Assembly (NCBI GenBank): GCA_001839685.1
Contig: MLAK01001237.1
Coordinates: forward strand, 1-64,000
Length of the DNA: 64,000 nucleotides
Source of the DNA: Tritrichomonas foetus
Lineage: Eukaryota > Parabasalia > Tritrichomonadida > Tritrichomonadidae
Reading direction: 5' to 3'
In this document: positions 50,188-60,965 of the stretch, piece after piece
Layout of the letters: each line of letters opens with the position of its first letter
Position numbering within the stretch: position 1 is the stretch's first letter
Notes under the pieces: generated by a model
Databases searched by the model: none
What the model saw: the letters and a program-made list of their open reading frames with translations, nothing else
What the model was told of the DNA's origin: nothing
Translations under genes and position numbers: made by a program

Positions 50188-51042
50188 ACAATAAGAAAAC
50201 TAAGTGATGATGCGCGGGGAGAAATTTCATCAATTGTCAAAAAAAATCATTGAAATTGAATGATTCTATAGTTGAGTTTCAGAGGTGATGAAACTTTTTA
50301 TAAGGCAATATTGATTTATTTCTATGAACTCATAAATACATTTAATTATTGACTAGTTGATTTATGAAAAATAATTGTTTGACTACTTTACATTGTTGAT
50401 CATTTTTAAATTGAATGACATGAATTTGAATAAGCCGCGGGATATTGGTTTTCAAACTTTTTATACAAGCTCATAGAATATTTTGGCTTTTTAAAAACAT
50501 TTTCATAATATGAAAACAATATTTTCGAAAGAAGTGTGGGAAGATAGTCTACTTTGAGATAATTTTGGAATCTCATTCATATCATCTGAAATATTAAACG
50601 ACATTGTACGTTTAAATTTTTGTGAAACGATACAATGAAAAATATTTTAGAAATATCTTGTGCTATCTTATAAATTGATACTTTATTTCACAATTGTTAA
50701 CTTTAAAATACTAAAAATTTACTGGAATTTAAATACAAATAAAATTTAAAATATAATTATCACATTCATCAACAAACTTTATTTACAATATTTTTTGTCA
50801 ATAATAATTGTTACTTTGTTCTTTTGTACATTTATGTATTCAAAATTTTCTTTCTGCAAACCTCAAAAATAATTTTCTCTGAGTAGATAAATATGATGGA
50901 CATACATTTTTCAAGTTTTCAAGTTTTTTGTACTTATTATGTTAGATTTATTTCAAAAATCAATTATTAACAGAAAATATACATTTAAAATAAGAAAGAA
51001 ATTCTATTTTTTAATAAAATATAGTTGTTCAAATACGTGGTA
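50188..51042. other. Intergenic region with NrdJ Inr at its left end
   Basis: About 855 AT-rich bases. The minus-strand Inr TCACTTAG is at 50200-50207. Nothing else is recognised. Confidence 0.5.
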
Positions 51043-53124
51043 TTATTCTCTACTGACAAGATAAGTAACTACTTGGCTGTTCTTTATCTCAATTTGCCCA
51101 CGTTCTTGAATCTTAAAGTTTGAACCATATATCAATTCATAAACACTACGTGAAATATGCACTTTCATAGGAACACCATGATGTTCCATTTGTTGTGCCA
51201 TATTGATAGTTGGACCCAAGATTTCAAATGTTGGTTTTTCTGTTCCCAAAACACCAGCGACTAAAGGACCACCAGTATTAATTCCAACACGAATCTGTAA
51301 ACTCTCATTAATTTCTTTATTCAAACGAACAATATTATCTAAAGCTTCTAATCCAAATTCAACTACATCTTTTGCATGAACAGCTGGTTGGTTAACATCA
51401 GCAAAAATACCACCAGCTGCCATATAGCAATCGCCAATGCACTTACATTTAGTCATTGTTGAATGTGATGCTGTTGATGAGTCAAAGTATTTGAATAACA
51501 GGGTTAAAGTTTTCATTACCTTATCAGCGGGTGTTGAACCACACCATGGAGTAAAACTAACAATATCTATGAAAACAACTGTTGCTGTTTGAACAGCAAA
51601 GGAAATATTCTTTTCGCCAGAAGCAACACGTGAAACAAGTCTTGGTGGAAGAATAGAAGCAAGTAATGAATCACTTCTTAATTTTTCATCTTGAATAAGT
51701 TTGTCATACATTACTTGTTGTGTAATATCACGACATGAGACAAAAATACCTTCAGGTAACATAACAAGGTTCATTAGAACATGAACAACGGAATCATCTT
51801 TGTCAAATGATAATTTCATTTCAATATTGGTTTCTTTGTTTGCTGCTTTATCAGAATTTGATATATTTTGAATATTACCGTCGAAATATTTCTGGAATGG
51901 GTTTCCTTCTTTGAATAAATTACCAATTAAATCAATTCGATTTCCGACTAATTCTTCTTTTGTTTTATTAAAAAGACTTGTCGTGGCTTTATTGGCACTA
52001 TTGATAATACCTCCTGCGGTAATAATAATCACTGAATCTGGCATTTCTTCAACCAATCCATCATAAAAGTCTGATCCTCTTGTTGTCTGATCAAGGGTTT
52101 TATTATGAAAGTTGCCACCTAAAACATTCAAAATATGAGAGTTTGAAAGTACCATTTTAGCTGGACACATTAATAACAGTGATAAAGCATATCGAAGATT
52201 ATTTTCGGACATTTGGATAGCTATCATATTGATTATTTCAATAACAATTGCAATAATACAAATGATGATTCCGATTTCATCAATAAGTGGCAAGTCTTTT
52301 TCTACTGATTCTACAACCTTATTTGTCATTGATAAGAATAGGTTATAATAAAACCGATCAAAAATGTGATGTTGCATACAATGATATAGATTTGTTAAAT
52401 CCTCTTCATTTCCTCCATAAATCTCATTTCTTGATGTATATATATTTACTAATCTATTTACAATCATTTCAACATATGAAATTGCGATTTCTGAAGACAT
52501 ACAGTCATATAAGTCATGAGAATTGATCGGAATCGTTTCATTATCACAATAACTAGGTATTCCAGCTTGGAAGTTGATATCTACACCAACAGCAGCAAAT
52601 GATTTTAAGTGATTATCAGGATCACCATATTTCAATTTTGTAAATTCTTGCTGTGCTTTTGTTTGCCAATAATTGATGTAATATAAAATTGTATCTGTTT
52701 GGAAACCATAAATATTGAAATTCCTTGATGGATAAACAGATCCTGGTAAAAGATGAAGAAGTACAACAGTTTCTAGATCAAAAGCAAATGATGCTTGACC
52801 ATGCTCAATATGCGGGCCTGTTCTATCGATTTGATCACTAATTTCAGAATATTTTGCGCACATAAAAACCGAAAAAACAATATGTAATATGATACAAGCA
52901 ATGCAAGAAAGAATTGATGAAACATTATCAATAGATAATGTATTACCAGAATCAACAGACGATGAAAACAGCTTTAGAAGGTTTTCTTCTTGACGACTAA
53001 CTTCTTCATCCTTGCTTCTTGTTGATCTCATTTCTTCATCATCTTCTTTATGGAGAATTCGGAATGTTTCTGTAACTTTGAAAACAACACTCTTTTGGTG
53101 AGTGGTTAAACATTTATAGATCAT
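51043..53124 (-). CDS. C-terminal part of membrane PAS/adenylate cyclase (after in-frame TAG)
   Basis: 693 residues: a charged juxtamembrane helix, a membrane span (about 68-88), an extracellular loop with Cys residues, a second span (about 285-305), a PAS domain (about 350-470, VEEMPDSVIIITAGGIINSAN) and a class III cyclase domain (about 515-690). Metal-binding Asp is in VVFIDIVSFTPW; KCIGDCYMAAGG and RVGINTGGPLVAGVLG follow. At the adenine-selecting position FEILG has Glu where adenylate cyclases have Asp. The frame is the same as that of the 53143-55848 gene, separated by a single TAG and six codons, so both are halves of one about 1600-residue cyclase. As a stand-alone protein it lacks the N-terminal sensor but keeps the catalytic domain. 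Confidence 0.85.
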   Translation of the reverse strand: MIYKCLTTHQKSVVFKVTETFRILHKEDDEEMRSTRSKDEEVSRQEENLLKLFSSSVDSGNTLSIDNVSSILSCIACIILHIVFSVFMCAKYSEISDQIDRTGPHIEHGQASFAFDLETVVLLHLLPGSVYPSRNFNIYGFQTDTILYYINYWQTKAQQEFTKLKYGDPDNHLKSFAAVGVDINFQAGIPSYCDNETIPINSHDLYDCMSSEIAISYVEMIVNRLVNIYTSRNEIYGGNEEDLTNLYHCMQHHIFDRFYYNLFLSMTNKVVESVEKDLPLIDEIGIIICIIAIVIEIINMIAIQMSENNLRYALSLLLMCPAKMVLSNSHILNVLGGNFHNKTLDQTTRGSDFYDGLVEEMPDSVIIITAGGIINSANKATTSLFNKTKEELVGNRIDLIGNLFKEGNPFQKYFDGNIQNISNSDKAANKETNIEMKLSFDKDDSVVHVLMNLVMLPEGIFVSCRDITQQVMYDKLIQDEKLRSDSLLASILPPRLVSRVASGEKNISFAVQTATVVFIDIVSFTPWCGSTPADKVMKTLTLLFKYFDSSTASHSTMTKCKCIGDCYMAAGGIFADVNQPAVHAKDVVEFGLEALDNIVRLNKEINESLQIRVGINTGGPLVAGVLGTEKPTFEILGPTINMAQQMEHHGVPMKVHISRSVYELIYGSNFKIQERGQIEIKNSQVVTYLVSRE

Positions 53125-53142
53125 AATTTTATTGTTATTAAA

Positions 53143-55848
53143 CTACCGCATTGAATAAATTGATACAAAGAGGTACCATAAAATAATAGCGATTATTAAT
53201 ACTATTCTAGCAATCATAATAATGAATTGAAGTGAATTGTTGAGAGATGTAATATAATCTAGCATTAAATAAACAGCATCTGTGACAAATCCAGTCGCAT
53301 TTTCAAGATTATTTAAAGTGGATCCCATATAATATTTATTATAGGAATCCCATGGCACTTCTTTGAGTTCAGCTGCATCTTTGAAGTTTGTCATATAATT
53401 TGACATAATCGTAGTTAATGACGCTAATTCATGTGTTTCTTCTGTGTAAAAATCGTTAGGATTGTCTGTCATATTGGTCCAATTTTCAAGATAAATTGAA
53501 TCATGAATATGTGTATATGGTTGAACTGCATCAAATAAAACTGTACGAACTTCATTCATTCTTTCATTTCCAATTTTATACGTTTTCATGGGAATGATAG
53601 AAGACAATAAATTTGATATTGTTTCAGAAATGAAATCGAGTTGAACTTTTGAATCAAAAGATCCACCCCATGCTGGGCCACATATTTCTTCTTCAGTTAC
53701 TCTGCTAGAAAAGAAATCGTCATATGTTGGAAACGGAAGGAAATGTTTCCCAGCATTTTTATGATCTTTTGGGTATGACCAATTGATATTTTCATTGATA
53801 TAATGAACTAATACAAACATTCCTTGGAACAAGACAGCTCTCATTTTGGTAAGTGTATATAGATGCGGAATAACACTTGATACATCATCCATGTATATTG
53901 GTGTAGCAATAATAATGGCAATAAGAGGAACAATGAACAATAATACTAATGAACAGATATGTAAACATCTAACGTGAATGTAAGCAGGAATATGTAACGA
54001 ATTAATATTGTCTTTAAGTGATAGTCTCAATTCTTGATCAGCTGCAAGATGCTCTTCTTCAACATCAACCTCTTGAGTTAATGTATCTTCTGTACAATTA
54101 TTATTATTAAAATTCGAAATCATTTTGGATGTTTCTTTTGGCAGTGCAGGAAATGCCAAAATTCCGAGTTCATAAGCATTATCTGGAACAACTTGAATAC
54201 CTCTTTGTAACTGAGCACATTTTTGAGCCCATTCTTGACATTTTTGATGATCAGCAACTACATCACGTAAGTATCTTGTGTAGGCTCTTGCTACAAAACG
54301 ATTATTAGGGAATTTACCAAGTAATTCCTGATATTCAGTCATTGTGCGTTGAACACTTGAATGAGCACGACTTATGACATTTTCTAATTCACTAATGTTA
54401 CCCTGAAGAACAAGCTCCCAAATATATCTAATTTTTGCTTTACAGGCTGAAACATGCTTACCTATATTGTTTAGCTTCTTCTTGAGTTCAGGAATTAAAT
54501 TTTGCTCACGTTGCTTTATGACCGCTGTAATTTGCTGCATGATATGTTTTGCGAAGCTTCCTTTAATTTTATTTTGAACAATTCCATGGAAAATGAATTC
54601 CAGTTGTTGAGTTTCTTCAGGATAAATTGCAACAAATTTGGCATAAACAATCCAAACTGTTACTGATTTTGGAAATGCTTTGATGGCCATTTTGAAGAAA
54701 GTATAATTCACACAAATTGGATGAGCAAGTCTTATTCCACTTATAGCAACACTTGCAAATTTCAAATCATTTTTAATTAAATTACTAAACATTTCTTCGT
54801 CTTCTTCAATCAAGTCTAAAATTCTCATATACGACATATTTATCCTATTGAAAATAAAGCTAATAATCACAAAAACAACAATCCAAATTGCAATAACGAT
54901 AAAAAGAAGAATTTCACTTCCAGTCTGTCCAATAAAATCTTGGATAGAAACAACAAGCATTAAAATCATTCCTGAAAGTGTTGAAGCGGCATAAAGTTTC
55001 GTATGGAGCATATTCACAAAGCCACCTTTGTAAAAAAGAAGGAAAAATGATACACCATAAACAAGTGAATTCAGAATTGACAAAATAAATCTTGGAAGTA
55101 CATCTACACGACATGCAATTGCTGGAAGCAGGCTTGTAACAAAACCAATGATTAGGAGAAATGTTTGATTGATTGGATAGACTGTAATTAAAGAATCTGG
55201 TCGAAAAGTAACAGTAACAGAATAACATTTCGAATAGATGATCAGAAATATTATCAGACTCAGTATTGATACAATAGCTGAAATAATATGAACAGGTACT
55301 ATATATTCATCAGGATACTTGAAGAAGTTACCAATCAGTCTTCCAAGAAACATTCCAAAAATTGGCTGAAGTAAATAACATAGAGTTGAAAAAACAAAAT
55401 AGATGGTTGTTACAAGCCAATGTGGTAGTTCAGCTCTAGTTGTATAAAAATATGCTGATGTGATAATAACAGCAAACAGCAACACATTAAATATTGTATA
55501 TCCATAGAGAAAATAAACTCCTGCAGCGGCTCGAATAGATGTTGGAAAAATATGGAAGGCAATTGAAAGAATGTTAATAGTGGAATTCAATGTACTTTCG
55601 GGAACCCAGAAATCTGTATATGCACAACAAAGCGAAGCTCCGAAAATTTGTACAATTCTCCAAGCACTCATAACGGTATGAACGACTCGAAGATGAGGAG
55701 CAGTCATTGACATGTAATCGAAAAGCGAGAAAAGCATATTTCGAATCCGTTTGACGAGGCTTATTCGTATCATTCCATTATATCGATTTGATGAAGCACT
55801 CATTGACCCTATTGATGGATCAGCGGAGGATGTGAAAACTGTGTTCAT
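53143..55848 (-). CDS. N-terminal part of membrane PAS/adenylate cyclase (ends at in-frame TAG)
   Basis: 901 residues from the ATG at 55848; the frame is open further upstream but begins with GTG there. About ten hydrophobic segments lie between residues 50 and 350, followed by a large helical cytosolic region (about 360-600), another span near 650 and an extracellular stretch containing ENINWSYPKDHKN. The last span (FIIMIARIVLIIAIILWYLFV) ends 5 residues before the TAG at 53145-53143. This is the N-terminal plan of the large trichomonad receptor-type adenylate cyclases, which fuse such a region to PAS and cyclase domains. Here the stop separates it from the catalytic half downstream, in the same frame. 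Confidence 0.85.
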   Translation of the reverse strand: MNTVFTSSADPSIGSMSASSNRYNGMIRISLVKRIRNMLFSLFDYMSMTAPHLRVVHTVMSAWRIVQIFGASLCCAYTDFWVPESTLNSTINILSIAFHIFPTSIRAAAGVYFLYGYTIFNVLLFAVIITSAYFYTTRAELPHWLVTTIYFVFSTLCYLLQPIFGMFLGRLIGNFFKYPDEYIVPVHIISAIVSILSLIIFLIIYSKCYSVTVTFRPDSLITVYPINQTFLLIIGFVTSLLPAIACRVDVLPRFILSILNSLVYGVSFFLLFYKGGFVNMLHTKLYAASTLSGMILMLVVSIQDFIGQTGSEILLFIVIAIWIVVFVIISFIFNRINMSYMRILDLIEEDEEMFSNLIKNDLKFASVAISGIRLAHPICVNYTFFKMAIKAFPKSVTVWIVYAKFVAIYPEETQQLEFIFHGIVQNKIKGSFAKHIMQQITAVIKQREQNLIPELKKKLNNIGKHVSACKAKIRYIWELVLQGNISELENVISRAHSSVQRTMTEYQELLGKFPNNRFVARAYTRYLRDVVADHQKCQEWAQKCAQLQRGIQVVPDNAYELGILAFPALPKETSKMISNFNNNNCTEDTLTQEVDVEEEHLAADQELRLSLKDNINSLHIPAYIHVRCLHICSLVLLFIVPLIAIIIATPIYMDDVSSVIPHLYTLTKMRAVLFQGMFVLVHYINENINWSYPKDHKNAGKHFLPFPTYDDFFSSRVTEEEICGPAWGGSFDSKVQLDFISETISNLLSSIIPMKTYKIGNERMNEVRTVLFDAVQPYTHIHDSIYLENWTNMTDNPNDFYTEETHELASLTTIMSNYMTNFKDAAELKEVPWDSYNKYYMGSTLNNLENATGFVTDAVYLMLDYITSLNNSLQFIIMIARIVLIIAIILWYLFVSIYSMR

Positions 55849-55899
55849 AAGTATTTTCTCGGTTTGTTTTGATTTGTTTTGAGAAGATAGAATTTCCAC

Positions 55900-57431
55900 A
55901 ATTTAATAACTTTTTCAATTATCTGAATTGCTCAGATAAAATAACCAGGATTGAATTGTCTTGAAATTTTATTTTTTTTGTGTTGAGTCACCATTCAATT
56001 GGAGAAAGAAATATTTAATTTGTTAAATGAATTTGAAATAAAATAAAAAGAAATATGTCAATATTTTCAATGAATTCAAAAATTATGAGGAATCTTTTAA
56101 TATTGAAATGCATCTTTCCAAATCATCTATCATTATTGGCATCAATTACGAAAAAAGATCATTTTCATCAGTATTAGCAGGTCGCCAGATTACTTTTTTC
56201 TGAAGATGAATGGTCAACCAAAACAATCTCGTAAAATCTCATTGAATTTAAAAGGAAGCACAAAATAAATATGGAATCTAGATTATGTAGACAATGATAA
56301 ATTCTATATATAAGTTAATAAATATTTAAACTTAATATTCACCAAGAAATTAGGCATACAAAATAATAAACCGTTAATGAACATTCTTTTCAATTTTTAT
56401 AAAATGAGGAAAAGCTGATCTCATTTTTTATTTCTAATTCTGCATAAATCATAATCTCAAGATAAAACATATGCCTGGAAATTATTTTTTGTCAAAGCTA
56501 TAGAAATATTTCTATATTCTTTAAAATAAAAGTGATTTACACATTGAATAAATTGTGTACCTCTCAAAGTTAAACCAATCGGCTAATCAAATGTTTATAT
56601 GGAATCATTTAGTTTACATACATTTAATAATGCAGGGTTTCCGGTAGAAAGATGGATAAATTGAGATATCTCTGAAAATCTTTTAGAAAAAGTTTTCCAA
56701 CATGGAAATATTTCTTAAGAAAAATTTATATTTTCAAAGAAAATTAATTTATCCATCATTTTCCTGGAAAATCTGAAATAATGAGATTGAGATACATATT
56801 AGTGATGAAGAAAACATTCATGCCATTTCTTTTCACTTTTTTTGATTATCAAATGTTTTACAAAATCGAAGATTTTGTTATTTTATGAATTTATGGAGGA
56901 ATGCTAAATGAGATCGGTTTCATTAGCTTATCTATGTTAAAATGAGGAGAGTTGATCGTTAATCATTAAAAAAGCTGATTAGTATAGTTGTCATTTTTCC
57001 TGTTTTAGATAAATGATATTATTTTATTCAAAGATTGCGATTGTTTGGTTAAAGCGAGATATAGCAAAAATAGGTTTAAATAATATTCGAATCTGATTGC
57101 CCCATTTGAAATCCATTCCTGTTCTATTATCAAATACTATGAGGAAGGGTTCATTTTTATATACCTCTTCTCGTTCTGAAGTGTATTTTATCAATATCGT
57201 TTAATCGCAATTTCGATTTGACAAAATTTGATGTTGGAAAAATAATCTTTTGTGTCACAAATATAGCTTTGGCCATGAATGCCGATAATTTACACCAATT
57301 TTCCATTCTCTGTTTTGTTTCAGATTTCCCACGAAATATTCAACCATATAATCATACAAAAAGTTATTTCAAGACAACTTTTTATATGCTTTACGTTTAA
57401 TTAATTCTCAGGTCTAATTTTCGAATATTTC
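55900..57431. other. Intergenic region, no gene seen
   Basis: About 1.5 kb, AT-rich, between divergent cyclase and phosphatase genes. A 60-residue frame at 57218-57400 has no support. Confidence 0.55.
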
Positions 57432-58478
57432 ATGAAAAACTCAGCGGATCGTGAAAGACTTGATGGAATCATAAACGCTCTTTATTCAAATACATCATGC
57501 CGATATAAGCTATCAATTCCAGACGTTTTATTTTTGGTAACATCAGCTCGTGATCTTTTTATTACCGAACCAACCGTTTTAGAATTGCATACTCCGATTA
57601 ACATCTGTGGCGACATTCATGGCCAGTTTCCAGATTTACTTCGCATTTTCGAATTGGATGAAAAGCCACCAAACGCGCATTATCTTTTTCTCGGTGATTA
57701 TGTGGATCGAGGGCCGATGGGGCTCGAAGTTATTTGCCTTCTTCTGGCGCTCAAGCTTCGTTTCCCAAACCATGTATTCATGATTCGCGGGAATCATGAA
57801 ACAAAAGAAATGACGGAGCAGTATGGATTTTGTGAGGAATGTGTTTCTAAAACAAACCGTCAGGTTTATACAGAATTTTGCACAATGTTTGAAAATATCC
57901 CGATCGCCGCATTAGTTGGCCGTCAAATTTTCTGTGTTCATGGGGGAATCACTCCAACGCTGTCGACCATCAACCAAGTTCGGGAAATAAAGCGACCGGC
58001 TGATGCTTCATTGAAAGGATTTTTGGCAGATCTTCTCTGGTCAGATCCAAACCCAGATTTGGAGGAATTTGGACCAAACGATAGAGGCGATACTGTCGCG
58101 TGGGGACTGAAGCCAGCCAAAGCATTTTTAGAAAATAATGGATTGACATTATTAGTGAGGGCCCACCAAATGACTAATTATGGCTTTGAATATCCTTTTG
58201 AACCAGATGAATCTGTTTTAACCGTTTTTTCTGCACCTTGCTATGCAGGTGAATATAAAAATCGAGGAGCTTTTATAAAAATCGACAAAGGAAACGTAGT
58301 TACTCCGATCGTGCTTCCTCATGAGCCGAACAGTATGGCTGCAGCCAACAAACTGGTGACACCAAGACCAGAGTCAGCTGGCGGCCGTGGCGGAAAGAAA
58401 GGAAGGGGTGGAAAAAATGACAGAGGCGGAAAAGGTGGAAAAAATGATAAGGGTGGAAAAAGAGGCAGAAGGAAGTAA
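57432..58478 (+). CDS. PPP-family Ser/Thr phosphatase with RGG-like tail
   Basis: 348 residues. The catalytic domain covers about 10-300 with all metal-binding motifs: GDIHGQ (60-65), GDYVDRG (87-93), RGNHET, HGGI and the later RAHQM. Features fall between PP1 and PP2A: GNHET rather than GNHEC or GNHES, and LLWSDP and FSAPCYAGEYKNRGAF as in PP1. The enzyme removes phosphate from Ser/Thr with two metals and should be active. The last 32 residues are Gly/Arg/Lys repeats (GGRGGKKGRGGKNDRGG), not usual in the family; they may bind RNA or localise the enzyme. It starts at the first ATG after a short leader. Confidence 0.93.
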   Translation: MKNSADRERLDGIINALYSNTSCRYKLSIPDVLFLVTSARDLFITEPTVLELHTPINICGDIHGQFPDLLRIFELDEKPPNAHYLFLGDYVDRGPMGLEVICLLLALKLRFPNHVFMIRGNHETKEMTEQYGFCEECVSKTNRQVYTEFCTMFENIPIAALVGRQIFCVHGGITPTLSTINQVREIKRPADASLKGFLADLLWSDPNPDLEEFGPNDRGDTVAWGLKPAKAFLENNGLTLLVRAHQMTNYGFEYPFEPDESVLTVFSAPCYAGEYKNRGAFIKIDKGNVVTPIVLPHEPNSMAAANKLVTPRPESAGGRGGKKGRGGKNDRGGKGGKNDKGGKRGRRK

Positions 58479-59066
58479 TTATTTAGTGTGAAAAACAATC
58501 GAGTTCGAACTTGGATGGAAAAAATATGAATTATTTCTCGAGATTTCGTTTTTATTTATGATTTATAAAGTATAGTAAATAATAGATTAACTAATATATT
58601 CAACTTCAATGCCATTCGCTTTTAGTATTTCAATCCAACTGAGATTAATTATTTTTCTATGTTTTTTTCGAGAAATATTGATAGAATCCTATCATTAGTC
58701 AAAAATGAAAGTTAATTAAACGATAGCCAGCATGATTAATGATGGAATTGAAAAAATATAATTGAATTTCGAAAGGTTCGATAAAGAAATCGGTTCTCTT
58801 TAAAAATCTTTGGAATATATAAAATCTTACTAAACATAGCGAAATCCGATTTGCCTGATTTTGATGCGAAATCCGAATTATTTAATCTGAATCAGAAAAA
58901 ACATGATTTCCAAAACAATACAACAAAAAAATTTAAAGAAGACAAATATTTTTGTAATTTCATACAGAATAACATATTTAGAAATAAAAATTAAAAGTAA
59001 AAACTTCACATATTCAAACATTTAACATATTAGACATAATCCTAGTAATCAAGTATATATATATAC
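58479..59066. other. Convergent intergenic spacer
   Basis: About 590 AT-rich bases. No gene or repeat recognised. Confidence 0.5.
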
Positions 59067-59729
59067 TTACTTAGATGTGGTTGCTTGTGAGATGTCCCAG
59101 AAAGTAGGGAGCATTTCTGTCGATGGTGATGTTGCGTTATCGTCAAACACAGTAATTTGTGTATCAAATGACTCAGATTTTGCATTTGTTTCTTCATCTT
59201 TGGAGTTTTTGACAATCTGGTTATATCGAATAATTAATTTTTTGGTGGAATTATAAGAACCATCAACTTTCCTGAAGAACAGATCTTTAAGGCGAGATGC
59301 TTCATTGACGAGTTTTTTTCTGTTGTATTTACGGATTTCTTTATGAGATACAGATTTAACACGTTTTTGTGGTTTTGGTAAAAGTTTTGACATGTCGAAA
59401 ACCACCACGTGCGACCCATCTGTAATTCCATAAAAGGCAAGTGAAAAAGCTGGCATTATTTGCTTATTATTGAAATATAATAGATAGGACTTATTTGATG
59501 AATTTGGAGGGGAAGGTGACTGTGAAAAATTAACGAGGTCGTGCAAATTTGGGTTTGTGGAGATTTGATAGATATTTGGGTTAGTGGTGTGATTCTGAAG
59601 ATTGGAAAATGGAGATGTGAATGGATGATCATCACATGGTAACAATGAAGAAACAGAATCAGTAGGATAGACGATATTTTCTTGGATAGTTCCATTGAGA
59701 TGTACGAAGATGCGGATTTGGCTTTCCAT
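59067..59729 (-). CDS. Hypothetical protein with possible ubiquitin-like fold
   Basis: 220 residues. The beginning (IRIFVHLNGTIQENIVYPTD) and the segment SYLLYFNNKQIMPAFSLAFYGITDGSHVVVFD resemble the two ends of a ubiquitin-like domain, where xLxFNGKxL and YGIxDGDxVxV are typical. They are separated by a Ser/Asn/Pro-rich insertion of about 55 residues. A basic region (about 115-150) and an acidic tail follow. The match is by pattern only, so the fold is a guess. It is one of the weaker gene calls in this part of the window but is preceded by a normal short leader. Confidence 0.5.
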   Translation of the reverse strand: MESQIRIFVHLNGTIQENIVYPTDSVSSLLPCDDHPFTSPFSNLQNHTTNPNIYQISTNPNLHDLVNFSQSPSPPNSSNKSYLLYFNNKQIMPAFSLAFYGITDGSHVVVFDMSKLLPKPQKRVKSVSHKEIRKYNRKKLVNEASRLKDLFFRKVDGSYNSTKKLIIRYNQIVKNSKDEETNAKSESFDTQITVFDDNATSPSTEMLPTFWDISQATTSK

Positions 59730-60965
59730 TGATTGATTTTGTTTTTTTGTTAGAAATTAATTTTCAATTAATATTTTATTCCACTTTTTTATGGATTCTT
59801 GAATTGCTATCAAAAAATAATGTTATATTTTCAGTTAAAGAATACAATAATGAATGAAAATATCTCAATTTCTCACAAATTCATTGAAAAATTATTATCA
59901 GAATTTTGGATAATTTATCATAGAAATCTTCAAAAATTATGCATTGCTTTTTAAAATTTAACAAAACTTAGAAAATAATTGAAAATTATAAAAAAGATCG
60001 ATTACATGCAATTTAAAAAGTTTGATTATCCAAAAAATGACGTCAAAAAAATTTATTGTTCCCCTCAAAAAGTGGATTCGATAATATCATTTTCTTCGAA
60101 AATCATTTCGTGAAATAAATAAAGTTACTTTTCTGAAATTTTTGAATTCTAGGAGATTTATTAGAAATTTAAATTCTTGGTGATCAGATTTGAAACAACA
60201 ATTATTAGGGATTTGCTATCATTAAAATTCTTGTATATTTTCATTTATTAATTTTCTTTATCATGTAAATGAAATTCATCTATTTTTATGAGAATATCTC
60301 TGTTATAAGTAGGGATATAGGAACAAGAAATATGACTATTAATTTTTTTTTACCATCAAACTTTTTGAATAGCAAGATACTTGTATTCACAGTAATTATT
60401 TTACTCTGATGATTAAAAATAGGGAATTTTCATGGAACATCCTTAAATTTCATGATGTAAGTAAACTAGATATTTCTATGGTATTCAAATATTTGTGAGC
60501 AATGAATGGTCAGTGAATTGGTCTTTTTTTTTTTTTACGATAAGTTGATTACTATCGTAAAAATAATGATTAATCAGCTAGCAGCTCAAGATTCACATAG
60601 ATAAATAGTATGATATATAACTCAAATTCAACCAACGTTCCACAATATTATAACTATATTATTTTCAATTATAAAAATTTGTCAGAAGAACTCCCAAGTC
60701 ACATCACTCCACAGTTTTTTATATTCAAAAACTAAAGGCTATTGGTTCGATTATATGATGATGCCTTTAATTTTGTCCTTCTTATTTATTATCATTTCAT
60801 GTTTAGCTCACGGATTGAGAAGAAAAACTGATATCATTCGGTAAACATGTAGCAACAAACCTTCTTTGTTAGCAGATTATACAAACGATAAAATAAAACT
60901 ACATTTATTTTTTTTTAAAAAATTCATGAATAATATGATATCAAAAGTTTCTTTTAAAAAATTAC
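59730..60965. other. Intergenic region with one hairpin
   Basis: About 1.2 kb, AT-rich. The inverted repeat at 60532-60563 is the only structure noticed. Confidence 0.5.
60532..60563. repeat. Perfect 11-bp inverted repeat
   Basis: TTTTTACGATA and TATCGTAAAAA surround a 10-base loop. The T-rich left side continues a homopolymer run. It could be a hairpin at a transcript end, or chance. Confidence 0.6.

Noticed and set aside
12909..55848. Reassigned stop codons in this genome
   Set aside because: TAA, TAG and TGA all end intact genes here, so the two internal stops are local events.
57218..57400. 60-residue frame before the phosphatase
   Set aside because: No signal supporting expression; the phosphatase starts cleanly at 57432.
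60745..60770. GGTTCGATT resembling a tRNA B box
   Set aside because: No A box, acceptor stem or cloverleaf could be built around it.
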